This document shows positions 51,201 to 61,800 of a stretch of 64,000 nucleotides of DNA, in pieces. Position numbers and translations under genes: made by a program. Under the pieces are notes generated by a model, which did no database searches, was not told the origin of the DNA, and worked only from the letters and a program-made list of their open reading frames with translations. This DNA comes from Kryptolebias marmoratus. Taxonomy: Eukaryota > Chordata > Actinopteri > Cyprinodontiformes > Rivulidae. Numbering within the stretch: position 1 is the first letter of the stretch; every line of letters starts with the position of its first letter. The stretch is taken from the NCBI RefSeq assembly GCF_001649575.2, contig NC_051440.1, positions 21,770,124-21,834,123 on the forward strand. Reading direction: 5' to 3'.

Positions 51201-54200
51201 AGTATGGATTTAATTATGGTCTCCTGGAAAATTAGTTACAAGATTTTTGGACATGTCTCGAATAAATCCTTAAATAAGATAAAGTAGTTTGACAAAAAAA
51301 GAAATCACGAATAAGTACAGTTTTAATGAAGTAGAAGAAATATTTGAGCATGTGAATGGATAAACAGAGAAAAAATGGCTGATTTCAACTAAATATCAGA
51401 TTTCTGTTCAAATTTGTAAAGAATTTGGAGACAAAATGTATTTGAACACACATCTACCATGTTGTGTGTTCTTCATACATGAGGAAGATGGTCTGAGAAG
51501 TCTGGTTGCTTTATACCTGACTGACATCTGTAACATAAGTGATTGTGACAAGGAATTCAACCAATCACAGCTGAATAATGGATTTCATTAAAGCGAGCTA
51601 ATCTGGCGGGTAAAGAAGGTGAAAAAAATTGTTTTCATTTTTGGCTTTTTTCAAATAAAAATTAAATTAGGTGCATGAAAAAATAATTAAACTCTTCACA
51701 AAACTGTTAAAATCAAATCAATATAACAAAAATTTGTTTTTGTTTTTCCTAAAAGGTGTGCAAAATTCTTGTTTATCACAGCAGACTTTAAAAATTAAAT
51801 AGAACATTTTACAGAAGAACAGAAGATAAAAAGCATTTGAGTCTTTTTGTTTGTTTGTTTAGCCTGTGGAAATAGCTTCACTAGAAGCAACACAACACAC
51901 ATTTAGGATAGTTTATTTCAGGTCTTTCTGTGATTGAAATAACACCTGTAATTAACATGTCATGAGTAGTAACTTTCTGAAAATTGTCCACATTCTTTCT
52001 TCAGGGACTGAATTTGACATGTCTGGGTTGTAAACTGCAAAGTGTGAAAGCTTAAGCCAAGTAAAAACCTGAAAAAAGGACAATGTTTTTATTTGCACAG
52101 ATTGTGAAATTGGCTGAGAATAAATCAGCTGGGACACATTTCAAATATCACATTTTCTAAGTAATGATTCTGCAAGGCTCGAGTCTTTTACTACACCCAA
52201 AAATGTTTTATGTGTCAAAAAGAGACTTTTCCTCCATCAGATTACATTTCATCAACCTCAGTAATTCTTCAAACTATCTGTTAAGAAAAATCTGGAAAGG
52301 AGAAGAAGGCTGAATTGACAAGTTTAAAGTTTTTATAACAAGATTAATTGTTAAAGTGTGCAAAAAAACTATGCTAGTGATTGCCTTGCTTAAAATATTT
52401 TAAATTGATTTCAGAAGCATCTCAAGTTTTTAAAAGTTGTAAATGTGAATTGCTTGATCAACACAATTTATCAAATAGTTATTTTTGTGCTCCTGAGAAT
52501 GTTTACATTAATAAGGAATCTGAAAAAATACTGATGGATTATGGTGAAGAGGCTGGTTTATATAAGTTTATATTTCTTCCCCCACCTTTCGGACATGTAC
52601 AACTACACATATTGTAGTGTATTTTTTCACATTTTAAAAATATTATTTATTTATTATCAGTTCTATTATTTTCTTTCTCCCCTTGTATTATTATTTTGTA
52701 AACGCTTTGCATGTTCAACATAAATTAATCAAATTAATGTTGTAACAGCCAAATATGAGTGAGGAAGGAGCAAACATACATTATTTAAAATTTTATAGAA
52801 ATACTACTTTTAGTTTAGTTTTTAGTTTAGTTTAATTATCGTGTTAAACAATACATGCCTTTTCAAATCAGAAAGCTTAAAGGTGAGCAACGAAAAAGGA
52901 TGACAAGGTAATGTGAAATAATGGATAAATCAGTGTGAACATCTTAAGGAAACATTTAAACAATAGAAAACACATGTTGCCTTGTTTTCCTTCTGGGAAA
53001 GCATGTCACGTCTATAGGATTTACATGTCTAAACTCATAAACACAGTTTCAACAGGAAGAGAACATTTACAACATAAGCTTATTATTCTGTCAGTTCTCA
53101 ACGCTGGTCACTATAGCTTCACGAGTCAAATGCACCAGAACAAAATCCAAACAGGTTGTTTGAATAAGTAATGATGCTTTTTTGGAAGTTTTCTGAGATG
53201 TCACCCACCAGGCCTAAACTTCTGGCCCTCAGTGTATCAGCAGCCATTCCGTAAATGGAGCGCGTAATAGCTTTTCTTGCACAATAAGACTCTGCGTGAT
53301 AAGAACAGATACCATCAGAGCGCTTGCTTTGCATGCAGGCCACCCGAGTCCAACTTGGCAGCAGCAAGACGCCATGTTTGCCACATGAGTGTATGCCAAA
53401 CATAGCCACATTTGTTGAAAAAAAAACAAGACTCCTTAGCCAGCATTTTTTCTACCGTAATACAAAAATGCATAAAAATAACAGAACACAAGCGCAAAAA
53501 ATAAATGTTTGCCAAGGGGATGATTTCTGTAATAGCAAATTAACTTGGCGATAGTTCCCAGATGGAAACTCGTTAAAAAGAAATTAACTTTTACACCTTG
53601 ATTTGCACTGCCACAGCAAAAAGCTCTTGGATTTAGCAACAAAAATATTTCCCTTTTGCGAAAGACACCAGAAATAAACACAACACTTGTTTTTGCAAAT
53701 ATTTCTAAAATGAAAGTTGTAGGTTCTTAGATTATCATTCATAAGATAATGTCTGCTACATAGCAGCAGTGACCTATTAAAATCTTTTTTTTCAGTATTT
53801 AAATTCAGTAATGTCAGCTTTTTGAAAGAAAACTAACTTGACTATACAGTATGCATGTGTCAGACTGAAATATTTTGAAGAAGGGTGCCATCTAGAGGTT
53901 CTCTGAGGACATTCAAACTCAGGTTAATGAGTCATAATCAAACACAAGCTTAGAGATAAAGAATAAAGAGAACTAAATAATTGAGGTTTGATATATGAAT
54001 TTACAAAACTTATGATTCAGTGTAGCTGAAATGCAAAAGATGTTTATGTTTGAGCTGTAGTAAAATATAACTGGGTTTGAATTATTTAGAGGAAGGGACA
54101 GACTCATGTGAACTTTAAGACAAAAGACAGTGAAGGAAAGGAAGTTTGAGTGGCAAGAAACAAAAACTCTTTCACTAATTATCTGTGCCAATCTGTGGCA

Positions 54201-55589
54201 ATTTAGAACTTAGAATAAATGAACATGCATGTTTTTGGACCATGGGGGGAACTAGTGTTCTCAGAGGAAATCCACACATGTGCAGAATAAATCACACACA
54301 CGCATAAAGACCCCAGCAGAACTGCGTCTCTAATCATGACATTTCTCTGATCTTAACCACGTACTGAAATCCCAGAGACACTGAGAGACAATTAAAGCAG
54401 TTGCACAGATGACTTTAGATCCCTAACCACACACTCCCTCATGCTTCGAGATGCTGAACAAAATTCAACCCTCCAAGTGTGATGTCAGTCCTTCCAAGTC
54501 CTTCCAACCAGAGCAGTGTGGTGACACTGGCTGGATAAGCTTCCCTCCTTTTTGCCTCTCAACGCTGGCTTTCCTTTACACAGGAGAAAACAGCCTTCAG
54601 TCAGGCTTCTGAACTTGTCTGTTTTGCGTCTGAAAATCAAAATAAACGTTTTTATCCTACTCCTGGAAGAAATAAGCTTCAATAATTCACATTTTACTAC
54701 CCATTAAAATTTAGATGAATGTTTCCATTAAGTGTGACAAACTCAGCCGTCATATTAGAGTAGTTTGACTCCAGCTTTACTGCTGTGGAAAATTACATTT
54801 TCATTGTATATTATGACACTCTTCACCCCACAAATGTAGTTTTTGGAGTAACCAGCTCATATGTAATGTTTATTAGCTATAGTGTGCTGAAAAACATCAA
54901 TAATTACTTCAATAAACAAACATGATTAAACTTAGTCCTCTGGTTTATGATGAACAAAAGTGTACTGATAAAAACCAGAAACTGGTTCATCTTCAGTAAA
55001 TCAACCACATATCCTGTGCTGCCCTCATCTGTTACTTATTGGTAGTAAAACTGAACAAAAATAAATAAATAACTAATCTGATCTTATTGACTCAAACTAT
55101 TGATTTTCCAGTTTATATGTTGCATCTCATTTTATTGCATCTTGGGAGAGTACTGTTTACTTAGCATGTCTTTAATTTTTCTTCTGTACATAACTTTGCT
55201 CTTGCGGCTGTTTAAAGTGCTGTAAATAAAGCTGCTATGATATGATATGGAAACTACCATAGCAGCTCTTACTTTGTGCTAGAATAAAAATGACAGCTGT
55301 AACTGAATAAAGAGACAAAACTTATTTGTCGGGTCCTTTTGTTTTGTGCAGTTTTAACTGGAAGAGTGAAATGTTTATTAGGGCAGCCATCATCACTGTT
55401 ATTAAATGCATCTGTATTTTCTCTCAAAGGTCTGCTGTGAAGAAAAGTACAAATGAAGCCAACTGTTGCATCGTTACTTGTTGAAAGTGTGAGTTTCGTG
55501 CAGACATGTAAAAATGTGACCAGTGCTAACCACTTTGTGTTTATTGTTGTTTAGGTATGTATGTTTTTTTTTCTGCGTAAATGCATACG

Positions 55590-55750
55590 ACTACAAATAG
55601 ACCAGAAATGCATAATTACTTCCAACTTTGATAACTTCTCATCACTTTATTGTCTACTCCTTATGGGATGTTTTTAACTAATGTTTGAGGCATCACATTC
55701 ATATTGTTATGACTTTGTTGAGATCACCACTCATCACTCATCAAGAATAC
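55590..55750 (+). repeat. local direct duplication, copy A (upstream of cracr2a promoter)
   Basis: A segment starting ACTACAAATAGACCAGA and ending CTCATCAAGAATAC recurs at 59119-59269 in the same orientation. By eye there are about six substitutions and a few small indels over about 155 bases (roughly 95% identity outside the indels). Flanking sequence is unrelated on both sides. Confidence 0.85.
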
Positions 55751-55889
55751 AGTTTTGTTTATTTTTTTACCATTAGTGTTTAGCAATTCTAAGATGTGTT
55801 GAAATTATTTTGGGGGTTATTTCCTCATACTAGAACTACAGATAGAGATCTTTGTTCTTAGTTTTTAGGCTTTCCTAACGACCTGTGAC

Positions 55890-56048
55890 AACAGCTTTAG
55901 CAGCGCGTGAAGGCGGAGGAAGTTCCGTGTCAGCGTTGCTATGGAAACCACCGGTGTCTGTTGAGGCCCCGCCCTCCACATTTGGCCCGTCACTCCTACC
56001 CGCTGCTCTGAGTGAAATTCCTGCGCTCTCAAACCTGCGACATTACCT
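55890..56048 (+). promoter_or_regulatory. cracr2a: cracr2a promoter and probable non-coding first exon
   Basis: A small CpG-rich island stands out from AT-rich surroundings: CGCGTGAAGGCGG, an X-box, a GC box (GGCCCCGCCCTCC, 55965-55977) and CCGTCACTCC. A plausible first-exon donor follows (TTACCT|GTAAGC, GT at 56049), with an alternative donor at about 56142 (ACTG|GTGCGT). The next recognisable exon starts at 58472. A further alternative 5' exon (56684-56727, flanked by CTGCAG and GTAGGT) is possible. No transcript data are available, so exon limits are inferred. Confidence 0.5.
55935..55948 (+). promoter_or_regulatory. cracr2a: RFX X-box at cracr2a promoter
   Basis: GTTGCTATGGAAAC matches the imperfect palindromic X-box consensus (RYYNYY, 1-3 nt spacer, RRNRAC), with arms GTTGCT and GGAAAC. 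It lies in the CpG-rich promoter island, about 20 bases upstream of a GC box, a typical position for RFX-family activation. Confidence 0.55.
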
Positions 56049-58471
56049 GTAAGCAAGAGAAAACTTCACAAGAAGGGGCTGCGAGTGTCCCAGAGCAAGT
56101 CAGTGAACTCCTCCAGCTGGAATTCAGCTTTCTGTTCACTGGTGCGTACTTTATTTTACTTCTAATGAGCACTTTTAGGTTAATTAAGGTAGCGGTGTTT
56201 TCCTTTGACGTTACTTTTAATCTAAAACTACAAGAAGCTGTTAGAAGGAAGTAAACACATCTAGCGTTAACTTAAAAAAAACAGTTTATTTACTCAATAC
56301 AACAACGTCACTGAGGGGTTATTGTAACAGGAAGTTTCCAAATCTGCGCTGCAGGAAGCGAATGTTTTGTCTTTTGTTACACGTGTTTTGTGAAACCTGT
56401 TTGCTCTGTTTATCCCCCCCAAAAAAATTTGTTTGTTTCAATTGTCGTTTTGTTTCCTCCTATTTTGGCTTTTTTGTTTTGTTTTTGTACCGCTTTTGAA
56501 CAAAAATAATCAGCAAGTACTTCGCAGGTGTGCAACTTCTATTTATTGTGCAAATTCTTCAGTGACTCATTCGTGTGGCTGCAAAGTGACTGCATGAACT
56601 CCTGGGAGGTGGAGGAGGCTTTTGTTTGTTTGGTGGGCTGACTTCCTACCTCTGAAATAGATTTGAGTGGCACATATCTGCAGGGCCAGCAGCTTCAAAA
56701 GCCTTAGATGATTTGGCATGAAGACAGGTAGGTCCAGGAAAGTGAAGCAGCAGCTCTGTTCTGCTCAGGTGTTCTGTTTAATTAAACCCACACTTAAAGG
56801 GGGGTGGGTGTGGGGAAGGGAAATATGTCAAATTTATCACTGTACTGATTGTGATAGTGTCTGCACACAAAATAAATAAATAAAATACTTGTTACTAATA
56901 GCAGGCTTTAGTCTAGTGTGGAAAAAACACATGACGTTTCTTTTGCAAAAGCCTGTTGTGGTTTGGGCTAGTACTGAACGTCTCTCTCTGTGGTTTTGAC
57001 CACAATGTTTCTAACGGCTGTAGCTCAAACTGCTGACACATATCAAGCCCTTTAACAGATAAGGTATGTATGCAAAGCTATCTGCTACAGCAAATAAATG
57101 TTGGGTCTTAGGAAAAGTAAAGCTTAGTTGAATTTGTTAGACTAAGATTTAAAAAAAAACTTGCAAATTTTGCATTCAGGCACACATTTAGAGTTTAATT
57201 TAAATACAAGGGCTCTGGTCAAATTATATTTTTCCATTGCACATACGTGCATGTGTGAGAGCAGTGAAAAGCCACCCATGTTCATTATAGTCACGGTTTA
57301 CTGCCCCAGCTTTTATGGTACCTTCACCATATTTTAACAGAGAAGTCATTGATGCCTCTGCAGTGTCTGACTGATGGACCGTTTGATGTAGCTGATAGTT
57401 CAGAATTTGCAAATTGGGAGAAATAAAAATAAAATAATACCCCAAGAAGTCAGATTTTTTATGTGATTAAAGTTCCTCAAACAAAACTCTCCACATTTCC
57501 CAATAATGCCCCTAAAAATCAGATGTGGCTTACTGAGGTTCACCAGAAGCAGCTCACAGATAAAATAACTGCATCATTCAGTTCCGTTACCTCCCTTTTT
57601 TATATCCTCCTAAACCTCGTCTCGCTCACATGGAGTTGTTGATTTTCCTTGTATAACTTGTCATGCTTGTAAAATGTTTAGGCAAACATTTTAGAGGGTG
57701 TCATATTAAAAAAGGCAGATATTTTAGAAAGAAAGCATAACTTTTAAAAAGTTACAAATGTGCCTATGGAAGTAAACAGTTTTTTTTTTTAAGGATTTTT
57801 GGGAATTTCAAGAAAAGGTTTTGTTACCTGAGATTTGAAAAGACTATAAATGTAATATACCAGTTTGGATTAAAGATATTTGTTTCAAATGCTTCATTTT
57901 GTTTTGTTCTGGTTAAAAAAAAAAAAAAAAGACTACCTGGATCTGCGCTTGTATTGGAATGGCCACGTATTATTTCCCTGATCCTGTTTTGCTTTTGCCA
58001 GCATGTCTACCTCCTTTTATTTTTTTATTCTTTCCAGTAACTGCTTAGTGAATCTACATCTGCATGGGTCATCACACACCTTATGATGCTCATTAATTGA
58101 TCAAGCAAAGTTTTGTGGACAAGTTTGAGGCATTCTTCCAAACCAGTGCATACATTTGCACAGAAGCCACGGATATGAGTCACGTCGGTCAATATACTGC
58201 AACTTTCTTTTCAGTTTTACTTGTCAGATGACGTTAGTCTCAGTGAGGGACATTTCCTCTGAACAGAATAAGAAGAGCAGCAGTTGTTTCAGGTTTTCAA
58301 AGAGAACAAGCCTTTTTCTCTTCTTTTTTATCAGCTTTAAACTACATTTTCTTTTTGTTTTTTGGTACAGCAACTTTTTCTAATGCAATAAATGGAACAA
58401 TATTGTCGTGTTTGTCTTGCATTTATTAGACAAGCAGCTGTAACTGAATACTCTTCTTCTGTCTCTCATAG

Positions 58472-58661
58472 GTTTCATCTACTAATTAAAGAGGTGGTTG
58501 CTAAGAGATGACAATCGGTGGCATTGGTGAAAGCCTCAGATGCACAGCAGGCTGAAGCTCGACTTCTCCAGGCTCACTTTCCTCTTCCCTTCTGCTTGTA
58601 GCTTGCTCATGTGAAGGACACAGACAAACTCTCCTTTTTTATTAATACACTCACCAACACC
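58472..58661 (+). other. cracr2a: cracr2a 5'UTR portion of the ATG-bearing exon, with two short uORFs
   Basis: A strong acceptor (CTTCTGTCTCTCATAG) ends at 58471, so the ATG-bearing exon begins with 190 nt of leader. Within it are two overlapping upstream ORFs: 58508-58555 (15 codons plus stop) and 58540-58614 (24 codons plus stop). Both terminate before the main ATG. They could lower translation of the main frame; this is inference. Confidence 0.6.
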
Positions 58662-58898
58662 ATGGCAGCTTTTACTGCTGCTGCTGCTGCTACCAACATC
58701 AATACCACAGACAACACCGTGCCTAAAGCAGAGTGCCAGAAGCAAGAGAGCAACGTGAAAAAGAGTGCACCTGAGAGTGACCTGAAAAGGAGCAGGAATA
58801 AGGATGTGGGACAGAACACTATCCTGGAGAAAACCAAAGAGTTCTTCCTGATGTGTGACAGGGAGAACAAGGGTTTCATCACTCGGCGGGAAATGCAG
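58662..58898 (+). CDS. cracr2a: cracr2a first coding exon (residues 1-79)
   Basis: The start is the ATG at 58662 in a strong Kozak context (CACCATGG). The frame is open upstream back to about 58611 but has no in-frame ATG there (the upstream codon is GTG), so this start is preferred. A (GCT)5 run encodes a short alanine tract. The exon carries EF-hand 1 and ends ATGCAG|GTGAGG in phase 0. The N-terminal 50 residues are low in conservation, as in other CRACR2A proteins. Confidence 0.9.
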
Positions 58899-61800
58899 GT
58901 GAGGCTGCTAATGAAGAGGTTACTGCTACAGTTGCTTTAAATTCAAGTTTTATTTTTTTAATATGCGTTTCTTTTGTTTCATTGCATTAATTTAATTAAT
59001 TTCAATACTCTCTTAGAATTTAATTTAACTTTATTTGTATAGCACTTTTCAAATATAAGCAGAATTCAAAGTGCTTTAAACAGCAAAAACAAAACGCAGA
59101 AAGGAAAAAACAATTACTACTACAAATAGACCAGAATGCACAATTACTTCCAACTTTGTTAACTTCTCATCACTTTGTCTACTCCTTATGGGATGTTTTT
59201 AACTAGTGTTTGAGGCATCACATTCATATTGTTATTACTTTGAGATCACCACTCATTCATCAAGAACACAATGCAGGGATGTTCTGTACACTCATTACTG
59301 ATGCTGAGCAGGACATGGATATTACATGTGAACCTTACCAAAGCAACATGAAAGAGACTGACACACAGAGGGCCATGTAGGAGCTTAGTCACAAACCCCT
59401 TCCACATGCATTATTGTGCAGATTCACTTGCCCGTTGGATATTCATCTAATTCTTTGATGAGCCACTACAAGGCTCTCGCTTCAAGGAGGATAAACCCAC
59501 GGAGGATCAGCTTTGATCTGTTGTACATAATAATGATCTGAAAATCAGACAAACACAATGGCTGTCTAATTGTCCTGGCCACTATTTATATGACAATCTA
59601 AACTGAAGGAAGTGCACAAACTGTATTAAAAGCAGTACTTAACAGAAAAATGATGCCACAACTAAAACGTTGAGCTTACTGCAAGTTGGCTTTTGAATGT
59701 GTCATTTTGAAGCATTAAAACTTTGATTTTACACCAGGAGCTCTAACAGGATAGCTTTACAAGTTTATTGTATGTTGACATAAAGGGCGTGTTTGGAACA
59801 GATGCCACTTTACAAGAACAGCCGATAGTCTTAAGCAGATGCTATCCTTTTTTGTGTCCCAGCCCTGGATTGTAAGGCTGACTTCAGTCAACATTTCCAG
59901 CAGTGTAAACACTGTGTGGAAACCAAGCAGGTTACAAAGGTGTGTCTGTGTTGACTGTTCTTCACATCAGTCTTGCAGTTTCTTTGATGGTCAGGTTTTC
60001 GGGATAGTTTCATTTTATTCATTATATTACATTTTAAACTTATCAATTTAATTCAGTGTATTTATATAATGCCAATTCACAAAAAAAGTTAAATTAGATG
60101 GCAGTAATATACTCTAAATAAGTTAAAAGACTCATGAATGGGTTACTATTTGCAGTTTTTCCCAGAGGAATCTGGGTTCTGCAGAATACAAAATACAATA
60201 CAGTTTTAGTAAGATGCATACCTAGCGCTGATGCTCCCTACAAATTTTCTACTACTAGCTTTAAATATATGGTAGAAATGCAAGCTGTCCTCAAGCAAAT
60301 GATTACCACTGCACAAAAAAAGTCTCATGCAGCAGTTGTTATAGCTACAGTATTGTTGGAGGCCTTGAAAGTTTGTTTGAAAGCAGTTCTATTTGTGTCC
60401 TATTTAACAGAGACTGAATAGTGAGCTCCCTCTTAGTGCAGAGGAATTGGAGAACGTATTTGATACCCTTGACTCTGACAGCAATGGATACCTCACCCTT
60501 GACGAATTCTCCTCTGGCTTTAGTAGGTTTATAGCCCACTTCAGATTTAAACATTCCTACTGCAGTCATCAGTGTTCGTTCTGTGCTCCTAAGCTCCTGT
60601 TTTTTGTAGGTGCTTTTTTGTTTGGTCGGAGGATTTCTATAGAAGAAGGCATAGGGGTGAAAAACCCCATTAAGTCCCTGCCAGAAGTCCTTTACCAGTC
60701 CCAGTGGGAGGTGGACACGTCAAAAGAAGATGAGGATGAGGAAGAAAAGCACTTCTGCATGCTTATGGAGAGCCTCGGAGCCAACAGCGTCTTTGAAAAG
60801 TTAGTGCTGTATGTTTGTGTGCTTGTGGTTCTAGCTTGTGCTGCAAGTTCTTTTTTTCTATCTTTACTCACCTTGTCAGTGTTTTCTTTGAGTCTTCAAT
60901 ACATTTTCTATAAGTAAATATGGAATCAGGTGTGCAAGCTTGTAAAACCTGAAAGATTTCTTTAAAAAAACAACTTTTTCTCTGCTACCTTTCTGTGCAA
61001 TTTCTGTTTGTCTGTTTAAAAAGGTTGTTTGAAATGTAATGCTATTTAAAAAATGTAAGCAAACATAAAATATGTCATTTATTCATGTTGTTTTTATTTA
61101 AAATTGCCAATCTAAAAGTTTAATGTTAACTTATACTGAAACTGCCTTTTTAAAAGTTAATTGATCTTGCTTGACTGTAGTTTAAGCTACATCATCTACA
61201 TTTGATAGATGAATTGACAGATTAACAAACAAACATTTATCTTATGAAATATTCTCCAATACAAAATTATCAGTCCTGCTGAAGTGCGCAGTCTGTGGGC
61301 CCAACTCCGCCGGGATGAACCGCAGCTTCTGTCAATTTTTGAGCACTTTCTGGCCCGAGTGACAACCCAAATCATGGAGGCCAAACAGGAGAAGAGGGAG
61401 ATGGAAAGTGCTCTCAAAAGGTCTGTGAGCCTATCTGTATGTTAGGTTGGGTTCATGTGGAAGGTAGAAACTATATTAAAGGATTACAACATTGGTATTT
61501 CTATAAAGTGGTTCCTGATCTGTGTATACTATTTCAATACGTAGTTTCTATGTAGTCATTGCTACACTTCGTGTTTTTGTGTTGCTGTTTTTTGTCATTT
61601 GTCAATGAGATTATCTCCCTGATAGCACATTACCATATCTGAATGTTGCACACAGGAAAGCTGCAACACATGATGATGAAATCCAGTGTCTATATGAAGA
61701 AATGGAGCAACAAATAAAGAATGAAAAAGACAGAATTGTACTGCAGGTATAAATCAGCCATTGATATTTTCCCTAAGAACAATCATCTTTCTTCACTTCA

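Larger units (their letters stand above)
42463..55589. other. intergenic upstream region of cracr2a, no gene seen
   Basis: AT-rich sequence with simple repeats (44843, 45241). Less AT-rich islands at 50060-50270 and 53200-53400 stand out but could not be tied to a gene. The stretch at about 55180-55252, ending in TGATATGATATGG, looks like a retroelement 3' tail but is too short to assign. Confidence 0.5.

Noticed and set aside
58611..58661. Upstream extension of the cracr2a first coding exon
   Set aside because: The frame is open but begins at a GTG with no in-frame ATG. The ATG at 58662 has a strong Kozak context and fits the family.
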